The notes beneath the pieces are model-generated. The model searched no databases. It was not told the DNA's origin and saw nothing but the letters and a program-made list of their open reading frames with translations. From assembly GCF_037893185.1 (NCBI RefSeq), contig NZ_CP140772.1, positions 3,968,001 through 4,032,000 on the forward strand: a DNA stretch of 64,000 nt, read 5' to 3'. The DNA is from Chitinophaga sp. 180180018-3 (GTDB lineage: Bacteria > Bacteroidota > Bacteroidia > Chitinophagales > Chitinophagaceae). Below are positions 45,097 through 53,703 of this stretch, piece by piece (position 1 is the first letter of the stretch; every line of letters begins with the position of its first letter). A program made the position numbers and the translations under genes.

Positions 45097-45113
45097 CTTT
45101 TTATCTACCTTTG
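45084..45113 (+). promoter_or_regulatory. Promoter of the GbsR/MarR regulator
   Basis: TTTG (45084-45087), 18 bp, TACCTTTG (45106-45113): a full match to the Bacteroidota -7 consensus. It lies 25 bp before the TTG start at 45139. Confidence 0.65.
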
Positions 45114-45138
45114 TTAAGGCATTTTTTAAAGCAAGGAA

Positions 45139-45600
45139 TTGGAACAATACAGAGATAAGATAGAAGAACATGCTGCTGCTATGGAGCGAATGGGGCTCAC
45201 CCCTGTGGCTGCCCGCGTGTTTGTTTACCTGTTACTCAGTGAGGAGCATCAGGCTACCTTCGAACAAATGGTCACCTATTTCCGGGTAAGCAAAAGCGCG
45301 GTATCCAACGCACTGAAAATGCTGGAGTCGACTAAGATGGTAGGCTCCAAAACCGTTGGGGGCCAGCGTAAACGCTACTTCTATGCCAGTCTGCGAAGCC
45401 TCTTCGGAGAAGATTATATGACCGCCAGGATGAAACAATTCATTACCCTGCTCGATGATATCCGGATAGTACGCAACACTAAAGACGACTTCAGCCAGGA
45501 GCTTTCCGACGTAGGTACATTCTACAAAATGATGCTGTTTGAAATTCCGTTGATATTAGAGCGATGGAGAAGAACAGTTGAAATGAATAGAGAAAGATAA
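45139..45600 (+). CDS. GbsR/MarR-family transcriptional regulator, TTG start
   Basis: A 153-residue winged-helix protein: TPVAARVFVYLLLSEEHQATFEQM followed by the recognition region YFRVSKSAVSNALKMLES and a wing (GGQRKRYFYAS). The C-terminal helices form the dimer interface. TTG at 45139 is the only start that includes the full N-terminal helix and sits at a proper distance from a strong promoter. It is 66 bp before the TolC-adaptor-permease-ATPase operon. Two related inverted repeats, one at its own promoter and one before that operon, suggest it represses both. The inducer is unknown, probably an exported compound. Confidence 0.9.
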   Translation: MEQYRDKIEEHAAAMERMGLTPVAARVFVYLLLSEEHQATFEQMVTYFRVSKSAVSNALKMLESTKMVGSKTVGGQRKRYFYASLRSLFGEDYMTARMKQFITLLDDIRIVRNTKDDFSQELSDVGTFYKMMLFEIPLILERWRRTVEMNRER

Positions 45601-45622
45601 TATTTCTCTTTTTTTTGCTCAG

Positions 45623-45646
45623 TTAGTTCTTAAAGTTCAGAACTAA
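45623..45646. promoter_or_regulatory. Candidate GbsR/MarR operator 2 (efflux operon)
   Basis: A perfect inverted repeat TTAGTTCT-N8-AGAACTAA lies 20 bp before the ATG of the TolC gene. It shares spacing and arm sequence with 45073-45096. Confidence 0.6.
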
Positions 45647-45666
45647 AAGAAATATAATGACATAAG

Positions 45667-47001
45667 ATGAAAACGGGTATGCTTTTACCGCTGCTGGCCA
45701 TCTGTATCCGGGTGGGCGCGGTTATTCCTTTGCCCCAGGCCGACACCTCCGCTCCTGCTTCCGGCCCCTGGCCACTCGATAAATGCCTGGAATATGCCGG
45801 TAGTCATAATCATGAACTATTGGCCGGCGCTGCATCCGGCGCGGCCGATAATACCGGTACCAAAGCAGCTTTGGCTCAGCTGGCGCCCTCCCTTTCTGTT
45901 AAAGGAGGCCTCGACAACTACTGGAAAATACCCGTACAGGTATTTCCCGGGGAACTGGTAGGAAAGCCTCCCGGCACTTTCGTGCCTGTGAGAATGGGAA
46001 CACCCTGGATGGGTAATTACAGTGTGGAAGCCAATGTACCTCTGGTTGATCCGAAAATATGGCAGGATATACGCATGGCCCGCCTCCGGCAACAGGCCGG
46101 CACCGCGGAGTATAGCGCGTTACAGCAACATCTCATTGAAAATGTAAGCATGGCCTGGTACATGGTACAACTCCAGGAGGCATACCTCGCGGTCATGTCT
46201 TCTTCCTACCAAAACTACCAGGAAATACATACACTCATCGGCCAGCAGTTGCAAAAAGGATTGACGGATAAGATCACCTTTAACCAGTCGGCCGTACTGC
46301 TGAAAACCCGGGAAGACGCCCTCCTGAAAGCCGGCGCTGCGCTGCAGGAAGCCAGCACCGACCTGAAATTCCGGATGGGTTATCCTATGTACGACAGCCT
46401 TGCAGTACCTCCTCTCGCCGAACTGCCTACTCCCGTTGTTGCCGGTTTCAATAGTGCATTGCTGCCCGATTATGCGGCAGAAACGCTGAAGGTGAAACTG
46501 GCGGAACACCGCTACCGGTCAGCACGCACCTCGTGGTATCCGTCGCTCCGCTTCACCGGCTCGTTGCAGCAACTGGGCTTTGGCAATCAGCTGAACTTCA
46601 TCACGAAATCACCCTGGTATACGGTAGGTTTTGCGGGCATACAGCTGCAGGTACCTTTATCTGTGGCTGATATATGGCATAAGCCACATCAGCAGAAACA
46701 GCTGTGGCAGCAGGCCGTCGAAACATTTAAACAATATGAATCAACACAGCAAAAAGCGTGTATCCGTGAAAAGCTGCAGCTGGAGCAGGCGATGAGCAGT
46801 GTACGGTTGCAAGAGGAAAAAGTAACACTGGCCGAAGAAAACGAAGCATTAAGCACACAAAAGATCCGCAAAGGCATTATTGATATGATACAGTTGCGGG
46901 AAGTCCAGAAAGATCTTTACGAAGCACAAGCCCGGCTGAACGAAGCCCGGCAAGACTTCTTCCGGCATTATACCACACTTAACTACCTACAAAATAAATA
47001 A
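45667..47001 (+). CDS. TolC-family outer-membrane efflux channel
   Basis: 444 residues. After a signal peptide the protein has the two long-helix repeats of TolC proteins: LDKCLEYAGSHNHELLAG opens the first half, and the second half ends with LEQAMSSVRLQEEKVTLAEE and KIRKGIIDMIQLREVQKDLYEAQ. The beta-barrel segments contain VEANVPLVDPKIW and GIQLQVPL. It is the first gene of a four-gene operon (gaps 7, 3 and 3 bp) with adaptor, permease and ATPase, forming a MacB-type tripartite exporter across both membranes. Confidence 0.92.
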   Translation: MKTGMLLPLLAICIRVGAVIPLPQADTSAPASGPWPLDKCLEYAGSHNHELLAGAASGAADNTGTKAALAQLAPSLSVKGGLDNYWKIPVQVFPGELVGKPPGTFVPVRMGTPWMGNYSVEANVPLVDPKIWQDIRMARLRQQAGTAEYSALQQHLIENVSMAWYMVQLQEAYLAVMSSSYQNYQEIHTLIGQQLQKGLTDKITFNQSAVLLKTREDALLKAGAALQEASTDLKFRMGYPMYDSLAVPPLAELPTPVVAGFNSALLPDYAAETLKVKLAEHRYRSARTSWYPSLRFTGSLQQLGFGNQLNFITKSPWYTVGFAGIQLQVPLSVADIWHKPHQQKQLWQQAVETFKQYESTQQKACIREKLQLEQAMSSVRLQEEKVTLAEENEALSTQKIRKGIIDMIQLREVQKDLYEAQARLNEARQDFFRHYTTLNYLQNK

Positions 47002-47008
47002 GCCCTGC

Positions 47009-48100
47009 ATGAAAAAGTATATAATGATGGCAGGTATTGCAATGATGGCCATAGCCTGTAAAAAGAAAACGCAACATTATACGGTACAAACACGGATGAT
47101 CAGTGATGCCGTATATGCTTCCGGAGAGATCATGCCGGAATCGTATCATTTCCTGAAATCCAATTCAGCGGACCTGTTACTAAAAATGCTGGTAACGGAG
47201 GGCGACAGTATCCGCAGTAACCAGGAAGTGGCCATACTGGGCACTCCCAGCCAGTTAACACAACTAAACCTCCTGAGCAAACAGGCCACGCTGGCAGAAC
47301 GCAATACCAGCAGCAACGCGGCTGCTTTGGTGGAGCTGCAGGAAAACATAGCACTGGCGAAAACAAAACATGAACAGGATCTCATCAATGCCACCCGGTA
47401 TACAGAGCTGGCCAGCACCCAGGCGGTGTCTGCAAAAGATGCTGAACAGGCACGGCTTCAGGCCAGCCAGAGCGCTACCAGCTACCAGGCTTTGCAACAA
47501 CAATACCGCACTAAAAAGAATGAGCTGGATGAAAAATCGCTCCAGGTGCAACAACAATTAGCAGCTATTGCACAAAGCCGGGAAGGAAAAGTATTGAAAA
47601 GCCCCGTCGATGGCCGTGTTTTCAAGGTATACCTCAAGGAAGGCGACCTTGCTCCACTGAATGAGCCGGTAGCCATGATCGGCACACCCGGCCACTTCAA
47701 ACTGGAATTGCTCGTCGACGAGCGCGATATCAGCCGCATTGCCGCCGGCCAAACCGTTTATTTCGAAACAGAGGTATACAACAATCAGCAGTTCAGCGCA
47801 ACGATCAGTAAAATCATTCCCCTGCTGCAAAAAGAAAGTCGCAGTTTCCAGGTGGAGGCAACGGTAACGGATAAACGAACATTCTATCCGCAATCGTCTG
47901 TAGAAGCCAATATCATTGTGAGGGACAGTGCGCGCGCATTGGTGATTCCGGCGGCTTACCTGCTGAAGGGCGACAGTGTATACCTGCAACAGCCTGGCGG
48001 ACTGCGGAAAACAGCCGTTACTACCGGCGTAAAAAACGACAACTGGATAGAGATTAAGCAGGGCCTGAAAGCAGGAGACGTCATCGCACAAAACGAGTAA
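47009..48100 (+). CDS. Periplasmic adaptor (RND/MacA-like membrane fusion) lipoprotein
   Basis: 363 residues. The short signal ends MMAIAC, so it is probably lipid-anchored to the inner membrane. A lipoyl half (LLKMLVTEGDSIRSNQEVAIL), a helical hairpin (about 75-180, rich in Q, A and L), the second lipoyl half (KSPVDGRVFKVYLKEGDLA), a beta-barrel (DERDISRIAAGQTVYFE) and a membrane-proximal domain follow. It bridges the TolC channel and the FtsX-type permease encoded on either side. Confidence 0.92.
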   Translation: MKKYIMMAGIAMMAIACKKKTQHYTVQTRMISDAVYASGEIMPESYHFLKSNSADLLLKMLVTEGDSIRSNQEVAILGTPSQLTQLNLLSKQATLAERNTSSNAAALVELQENIALAKTKHEQDLINATRYTELASTQAVSAKDAEQARLQASQSATSYQALQQQYRTKKNELDEKSLQVQQQLAAIAQSREGKVLKSPVDGRVFKVYLKEGDLAPLNEPVAMIGTPGHFKLELLVDERDISRIAAGQTVYFETEVYNNQQFSATISKIIPLLQKESRSFQVEATVTDKRTFYPQSSVEANIIVRDSARALVIPAAYLLKGDSVYLQQPGGLRKTAVTTGVKNDNWIEIKQGLKAGDVIAQNE

Positions 48101-48103
48101 TGT

Positions 48104-49366
48104 ATGAAACTATTCACCAACATTTCGCTGGCTGCTTCGATTGCGTTCACCCATATGCGTACCCGGTTGAAACAGACAGTAATCGCCACTGTGGGCGTTA
48201 CCTTCGGTATTACGGTTTTTATTTTTATGGTGAGTTTCATTCAGGGTAGTAACGAATACCTGAAGAATATTGCGTTCGAACAATCGCCGCACCTGCGCCT
48301 GTACAACGAGGTACATACCTCCGAAGAAAGTGTGCTGGACAGGGCAAGGCCGCAGGCATTGAATTTCGTGAGCCATGTGAAGCCGAAAGATCTGCTGCCC
48401 AACCTGAAAGACGGCGGGCATATCCTGCAGCAACTCCGGCAGGATCCCAGAGTAGCAGCCATTTCCGGCGTTATCAATACGCAGGTATTTTACCGGCTGG
48501 GCTCCAGTAGCGTCAATGGGATGATAAATGGTATACATTGGGAAGATGAGAACGCGTTGTTCAACCTGCAATCGAAGCTGCTTTCAGGCAGCCTCCGTGA
48601 GCTGGCCGTACGTCCGAACAGCATTGTAATGGGCACCGGGCTGGCCAAACGGCTGAATGTCAAAACCGGCGACCGCCTCATGATCACTACTGAAAAAGGG
48701 AACAACTACTATGTAACGGTAACGGGTATATTTAAAACCGGCATGTCTGATATTGATAAGCTGCATAGCTATGCCAGTCTGGCTACGGTACAACGTTTCC
48801 TGGAAGTACCCGCCTCCTATATCACCGATATCAGGATAAAGCTGCACGACATGGAGCTGGCTCCGGCCATGGCGAAGGAACTGCAGGCCAGGTATGGCTT
48901 CCAGGGGAGCGACTGGCAGCAGGATAATGCCGTTATCCTGGAAGGTGATGTTATCAGGAACATGATCGTATATGGTGTAGCCGTTACCATATTGCTCGTC
49001 GCGGGTTTCGGCATTTTCAACATACTAACGATGATGATATACGAAAAGATGAAAGACATCGCGATACTGAAAGCCATGGGATTCTCGGACACGGATATAC
49101 GTAGTATTTTTCTCGTACAGGCGTTGGTGATAGGTGTAGCCGGATCTTTGCTGGGATTGCTGTTCGGGCTGTTATCGGCCTATGGTATTTCTAAAGTACC
49201 TTACAAGAGCGATGTGATGGTCACCCTGGATCATCTTCCGGTAAGCTTCAGTATTGTTTATTACATCACAGGGTTTTCTTTCGGCATTCTTACCACTACG
49301 CTGGCAGGTTATCTGCCCTCCCGTAAGGCCGCGCATGTAGATCCTATCACTATTTTAAGAGGATAG
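48104..49366 (+). CDS. MacB/FtsX-type ABC transporter permease
   Basis: 420 residues. Four transmembrane helices in the MacB/LolC order: one at about 23-44 (TVIATVGVTFGITVFIFMVSF), then a large periplasmic domain (MacB_PCD), then three helices from about 285 on (YGVAVTILLVAGFGIFNIL, LVIGVAGSLLGLLFGLL, ITGFSFGILTTTLAGYLPS). KDIAILKAMGFSDTDI is the conserved cytosolic loop. It couples ATP hydrolysis by the next gene's product to periplasmic extrusion rather than moving substrate through the inner membrane. Confidence 0.92.
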   Translation: MKLFTNISLAASIAFTHMRTRLKQTVIATVGVTFGITVFIFMVSFIQGSNEYLKNIAFEQSPHLRLYNEVHTSEESVLDRARPQALNFVSHVKPKDLLPNLKDGGHILQQLRQDPRVAAISGVINTQVFYRLGSSSVNGMINGIHWEDENALFNLQSKLLSGSLRELAVRPNSIVMGTGLAKRLNVKTGDRLMITTEKGNNYYVTVTGIFKTGMSDIDKLHSYASLATVQRFLEVPASYITDIRIKLHDMELAPAMAKELQARYGFQGSDWQQDNAVILEGDVIRNMIVYGVAVTILLVAGFGIFNILTMMIYEKMKDIAILKAMGFSDTDIRSIFLVQALVIGVAGSLLGLLFGLLSAYGISKVPYKSDVMVTLDHLPVSFSIVYYITGFSFGILTTTLAGYLPSRKAAHVDPITILRG

Positions 49367-49369
49367 ATT

Positions 49370-50041
49370 ATGAACCTGATTGAAGTACGTCATATCAATA
49401 AATATTTCTACCAGCCCGCGGAGATGCAGGTATTGAAAGATATCAGTTTTGATATAGAGAAGGGGAAATTTGTTTCCATCACCGGTAAATCCGGCAGTGG
49501 TAAATCTACCCTATTATATCTGCTGTCTACCATGGACACCACTTTTGATGGTAGTATCCGGATCAATAACGAAGAAATGCGGGGCAAGAGCAATCGCTGG
49601 CTGGCCGATTTCAGGAATCATCATATCGGCTTTGTGTTCCAGTTTCACTACCTGCTGCCGGAATTTACCGCGCTGCGGAATGTGATGTTACCGGCGCTGA
49701 AGCAGGGGAAATACCGTAGTGATGAAATTGAGCAACAGGCCTTGGACCTGCTGCAGCTGCTCGGTGTCGGCGACCAGGCCGGCAAGCGGGCGTCGCTGCT
49801 CTCCGGCGGCCAGCAGCAGCGCGTAGCTATTGCCCGCGCACTGATCAATGAACCGCTGATCATCATGGGCGATGAACCCACCGGCAACCTCGACAGCCAC
49901 AACGCTGCGCTGGTATTTGACCTTTTTAAAAAGCTCTCTGCAGAAAAGGGACAAACGATACTAACGGTCACGCATGATGAAGATTTTGCGCGGCGTTCGG
50001 ATCATATTATCCATATGGTGGATGGAGAGATTATTGCGTAG
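49370..50041 (+). CDS. LolD/MacB-type ABC transporter ATP-binding protein
   Basis: 223 residues, one ATPase domain: Walker A GKSGSGKSTL, Q-loop VFQFHYLLPEFTALRNV, signature LSGGQQQRVAIARAL, Walker B IIMGDEPTGNLDS and switch His in LTVTHDEDFA. It is the last gene of the efflux operon and ends 2 bp from the stop of the convergent Sel1 gene. Substrates of such systems include antibiotics, peptides and lipids; nothing in the sequence decides which. Confidence 0.94.
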   Translation: MNLIEVRHINKYFYQPAEMQVLKDISFDIEKGKFVSITGKSGSGKSTLLYLLSTMDTTFDGSIRINNEEMRGKSNRWLADFRNHHIGFVFQFHYLLPEFTALRNVMLPALKQGKYRSDEIEQQALDLLQLLGVGDQAGKRASLLSGGQQQRVAIARALINEPLIIMGDEPTGNLDSHNAALVFDLFKKLSAEKGQTILTVTHDEDFARRSDHIIHMVDGEIIA

Positions 50042-50043
50042 GA

Positions 50044-50664
50044 TCACCGGTATACCATCTTGTTCAACCGCCTCATTTCCTGAGAAGATTTTTTATGCCC
50101 GGCGGCAGCAGCGCGGCTGAAGTAATGCCGCTCCCAACGGGTAGACCTGGAAACACCTGTTCCATTTTTATAACAGAGGCCAAGGTTGTAGCAGGCCAGT
50201 TCCTCGCCCTGCCTGGCAGCTCTTCTGTACCAGTATATCGCCCGGTGCTCATCTGTTTTCACTCCTTCGCCATAGAAATATGCATAACCGAGGCTAACCT
50301 GTGCTGCTCTAATACCCTGAGCTGCCGCCAGCTTATACCACTTCACCATTTCCTTTTTATTCATGGGTACCACTTCTCCCTCACTGTAAAAAGTTCCGAT
50401 ATTGAACTGGGCATCCGGGTGCCCTTGCTTCGCCGCTTTCATATACCAGCGGAAGGCTTTTTTCTTATCTTCCTTTACTCCCTTCCCAAAATCATAACAG
50501 GTCCCGATATAAAACTGCGCCCGCCGGTGCCCATTCGATGCCGCATCATGCCAACATGCGTATATCAGCCGCCAGTTGCGCTTGTCAGCCTCCGCCTCAA
50601 ATGCCAGGTAGTAAGCATAGCGAAAGAAATGATTTTGTTCTCTTTTTGATGATTTATTTGCCAT
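50044..50664 (-). CDS. Sel1-repeat protein
   Basis: 206 residues built of about four Sel1 repeats of 36 residues (AQFYIGTCYDFGKGV, AQFNIGTFYSEGEVV, AQVSLGYAYFYGEGV and CYNLGLCYKNGTGV). No signal peptide is seen, so it is probably cytosolic. Sel1 repeats form helical solenoids used for protein-protein contacts; the partner is unknown. A -7-like TATATTTG lies just upstream. Confidence 0.88.
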   Translation of the reverse strand: MANKSSKREQNHFFRYAYYLAFEAEADKRNWRLIYACWHDAASNGHRRAQFYIGTCYDFGKGVKEDKKKAFRWYMKAAKQGHPDAQFNIGTFYSEGEVVPMNKKEMVKWYKLAAAQGIRAAQVSLGYAYFYGEGVKTDEHRAIYWYRRAARQGEELACYNLGLCYKNGTGVSRSTRWERHYFSRAAAAGHKKSSQEMRRLNKMVYR

Positions 50665-50686
50665 CGCTTCTTCATTAAAAGCCGCG

Positions 50687-50694
50687 CAAATATA
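50687..50694 (-). promoter_or_regulatory. Candidate -7 element of the Sel1 gene
   Basis: TATATTTG on the minus strand matches TAnnTTTG, 22 bp before the ATG at 50664. No well-placed TTG is seen. Confidence 0.4.
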
Positions 50695-50740
50695 ATATAC
50701 AACACGCTCCCGGCCGTTCCCTTCCGGCAGCCCGGCAACG

Positions 50741-53236
50741 TTACCTTTTATACGCCAGCAATCGCAGTGCGTTAAAAACCACTACCAGCGTGGATCCTTC
50801 ATGCGCCATTACTGCCGGCCCTATGGAAGCAATGCCCAGGATGGTAAGCGGTATGAGAATAGCCACCATACCTAAACTTATCCAGAGGTTTTGTTTGATG
50901 ATCCGGCTGGCTTTGCGGGAAAGTCCGATCGCAAAGGGTAAGAGCTCCAGCTTATCGCCCATCAGGGCGATATCTGCTGTTTCCAGTGCTACGTCGGAGC
51001 CAGCGGCACCCATGGCAATACCTACGGTGCTGTTGGCCATGGCCGGGGCATCGTTTACGCCATCGCCCACCATTGCTACCTTGTTTTCCTGCTCCCGCAG
51101 CTTTTTAATAGCTGCTACTTTCTGTTCCGGCAGCAAGCCTCCCCAGGCGTCTGTGATACCGATTTCTTTTGCAACGGCATCTGCTACCTGCTGGTTATCG
51201 CCGGTGAGCATGATCATACGGCGAACACCTACGCTCTTCAGCTGTTCCAGTGCACGGCGGGCTTCTTCCCGTGGCGTATCCATCACTGCAATGATGCCCA
51301 GGTACACCTTACCTTTGCGGATCACCATGGTAGTGTTACCGGTTGCTTCCAGTTCCTGCACCCGGCGTTTCAGCTCCGGCGAGGGTTTATCGCTATCCAG
51401 TTCATCGAACAGGGCGAGGTTGCCGATAAAAACAGATTCGTTATTCAGCGTGGCTTTGATTCCTTTTCCCAATAGCGCTTCCAGCTGCTCTGCCTGCGGA
51501 ATGATGGCGCCGTTGAGTTTCGCCCGACCGTCTCTTACAATGGCCTTCGCCAGCGGGTGATCGCTTAATGCTTCCACGGCAACGGCAAGCTCCAGCAGAC
51601 TGTTTTCGCTGGCGCCATTTACCGGTATCACCTGTGTTAACCGGGGCTTTCCTTCTGTAAGGGTGCCGGTTTTATCAAACGCTACGGCTGTTAAATTGCC
51701 CAGGTCTTCCAGCGGACGGCCACCTTTCACCAGCACGCCCATGCGGGCTGCCCTTGCTACCCCGCTCAATACAGCACTGGGAGTAGAAATGGCCAGGGCA
51801 CAGGGGCTGGCAGCTACCAATACGGCCATGGCCCGGTAGAAACTCTGGCTGAAGGTCTCATCTCTCACTAAAAAAACAAAACAAAGGAGGAATACCAGGA
51901 TCAAAACGGCCGGAACAAAGAATTTTTCAAATCTGTCCGTAAACTGCTGGGTAGGCGATTTCTGCGTCTGCGCTTCATTCACCATTTTCACCAGTCGCGA
52001 TATGGTGGAATCCGCGGCTGTTCTGGTCACTTTTACTTCGAGGGAGCCATTGCCATTGATGGTTCCGGAAAATACCCTGTACTTCGCATCCAGCGTTTCT
52101 GCCTGTTGCAGGTTAATATTGCTGTCGGCCACCGCTGTTTTATCAACCGGCACGCTTTCCCCTGTGATAGGGGCCTGATTCACGCTGCTGCTACCGCTTA
52201 CGACTACCCCATCTGCAGATATTTTCGTATTGGGTCTTACTACAATTATATCACCTGCTTTGAGCTGCTCTATTTTCACTTCCGTTACATTATCGCCCTG
52301 CTTCAGAAACGCCGTTTTAGGCGCCAGATCCGTCAGTGCCGCTATAGATTTACGCGCTTTCTCCATCGCATAATGTTCGAGTGAATGCCCGAGGCTGAAC
52401 AGGAACAGCAACAGCGCGCCTTCTTCCCACTGGCCTAAAATAGCTGCGCCGATGGCCGCTACCAGCATGAGAAAATCTATTTCAAAGCCGCCTTTGGCAA
52501 TGGTTTCAATGGCTTCTTTCGCAGTGAAGAATCCTCCGAAGAAATAGGCGCCGATAATTAATATCAGCGGAACCAGGGAAGGCACTGCGCCCGAAAGCGA
52601 CAGCAGGTAACCGATACCCAGCAAAGCCCCGCAGATCAGGCTGAAGAAGAGTTCTGTATTCTTTCCAAATATGCCACCATGACTATGCCCGTGCGCTCCG
52701 CCCTCACCATGTGCATGATCATGTTTGGACTCCTTATGGTCATGCCCTTCATGCGAATGATCATGATGTGCATGATCATGCGGCGCTTCCGGTTCCCGTT
52801 TGCGGATATGCTCTTTTTCCAGGAAATCCAGCACCGCCTGCCGGGTGGTCAGGTTATTGTCGAATTCCACATGAATGGCGCCGGTGCCAGCCACATAAGC
52901 GTCTATAATACCTTTTCTGCGCCTAAGTAACTCCTCAATAAAACGAGCACGGCGAGGTTCTCTGATTCCTTCCATTTCCAGATTCAGGTGGCCGTAACGC
53001 CTGGTAATTTCGGCTCCTGCCGCAATGGCCATCGCCTCTACCCTGCTCAGTGTGATCTTGTCGGGGTCGTAATGAAAACAAAGCTTCTCTTTTGATTCCC
53101 CATCTGCCGGTACAAAATGTACTTTTTCTATCCCGTCCCGTCCTTCCAGCATACTGCTGATGAGGCGTATACACTGATCTCTTTCATCTGCCACTTCCGG
53201 CAGGATAAGGTTAAGATCTATTTTGAGTTTCTTCAT
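50741..53236 (-). CDS. P1B-4-type heavy-metal transporting ATPase with His-rich N-terminus
   Basis: 831 residues. Two weak HMA-like segments (1-150) lack a CxxC motif. A His-rich stretch follows (14 His in 37 residues, about 150-190). The core has the metal-site helix with SPCALAIS (SPC rather than CPC), DKTGTLTEGKP (phosphorylated Asp), TGDNQQVADAVA and GDGVNDAPAM, and a last helix with HEGSTLVV. SPC plus HEGxT is the P1B-4 signature; members export Co, Zn, Fe or related ions. It is monocistronic, with a promoter-like element and an operator-like palindrome about 120-160 bp upstream. Confidence 0.92.
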   Translation of the reverse strand: MKKLKIDLNLILPEVADERDQCIRLISSMLEGRDGIEKVHFVPADGESKEKLCFHYDPDKITLSRVEAMAIAAGAEITRRYGHLNLEMEGIREPRRARFIEELLRRRKGIIDAYVAGTGAIHVEFDNNLTTRQAVLDFLEKEHIRKREPEAPHDHAHHDHSHEGHDHKESKHDHAHGEGGAHGHSHGGIFGKNTELFFSLICGALLGIGYLLSLSGAVPSLVPLILIIGAYFFGGFFTAKEAIETIAKGGFEIDFLMLVAAIGAAILGQWEEGALLLFLFSLGHSLEHYAMEKARKSIAALTDLAPKTAFLKQGDNVTEVKIEQLKAGDIIVVRPNTKISADGVVVSGSSSVNQAPITGESVPVDKTAVADSNINLQQAETLDAKYRVFSGTINGNGSLEVKVTRTAADSTISRLVKMVNEAQTQKSPTQQFTDRFEKFFVPAVLILVFLLCFVFLVRDETFSQSFYRAMAVLVAASPCALAISTPSAVLSGVARAARMGVLVKGGRPLEDLGNLTAVAFDKTGTLTEGKPRLTQVIPVNGASENSLLELAVAVEALSDHPLAKAIVRDGRAKLNGAIIPQAEQLEALLGKGIKATLNNESVFIGNLALFDELDSDKPSPELKRRVQELEATGNTTMVIRKGKVYLGIIAVMDTPREEARRALEQLKSVGVRRMIMLTGDNQQVADAVAKEIGITDAWGGLLPEQKVAAIKKLREQENKVAMVGDGVNDAPAMANSTVGIAMGAAGSDVALETADIALMGDKLELLPFAIGLSRKASRIIKQNLWISLGMVAILIPLTILGIASIGPAVMAHEGSTLVVVFNALRLLAYKR

Positions 53237-53357
53237 AAATTAATAGCTTTTCGTCCCTGGATGTCAGCCAGGGAAAATATCATTTAATCATTGTGCTGAT
53301 GTTAGTTGGTAAGTTACGCTAACCCGGGGGCTGCCAGCAGGTTACAAAGAGACTAAG

Positions 53358-53376
53358 ATTCAATATGACATTGAAT
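53358..53376. promoter_or_regulatory. Candidate operator of the metal ATPase gene
   Basis: A perfect inverted repeat ATTCAAT-N5-ATTGAAT lies just downstream of the expected transcription start set by TAGCTTTG at 53397-53390. The position suits repression by a metal-sensing regulator, which is not encoded nearby. Confidence 0.45.
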
Positions 53377-53389
53377 AACCTCATGTATA

Positions 53390-53397
53390 CAAAGCTA
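53390..53397 (-). promoter_or_regulatory. Candidate -7 element of the metal ATPase gene
   Basis: TAGCTTTG on the minus strand matches TAnnTTTG. It would give a leader of about 150 bases that includes a 7-bp hairpin at 53254-53274. No good TTG partner was found. Confidence 0.4.
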
Positions 53398-53703
53398 AGT
53401 ATTCCGGTGTTTAAAGAGTATAAAAATTTTTAAACTATAGTTGCAAAAAAGACGTAGATATAGTAGGTCACTGCCCATATCCGGGGGTAAACAGCAGACA
53501 TTAAAAAAAATATGTTATCCGGCTAAACAGAGGACTGTCCGGTTATCCGAAAATGGAAAAGAAAGCTTAATATTGATATGTGAGAAGGAGGTCTTTGTAA
53601 TTGAATCAACCGTATCCTGCATATACTGTCATGTTAATCTTCCGGGATTAGCCATGTTCAGCTATAGTTTTTACAGTTACAGCAGACGATATACAGATGA
53701 GGT

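Larger units (their letters stand above)
53237..53703. other. 467-bp intergenic region with control sites, no gene
   Basis: A divergent regulatory stretch between the metal ATPase and the PAS kinase. It contains a TCCCTGG-N7-CCAGGGA hairpin (53254-53274) in the ATPase leader, the palindrome 53358-53376 and a -7 element 53390-53397. Short open frames such as 53441-53728 lack protein-like composition. No RNA gene recognised. Confidence 0.5.

Noticed and set aside
50790..51560. 256-residue plus-strand open frame
   Set aside because: Antisense to the ATPase core of the P1B-4 pump (phosphorylation and ATP-binding domains); Ser/Arg/Pro-rich low-complexity translation typical of shadow frames.
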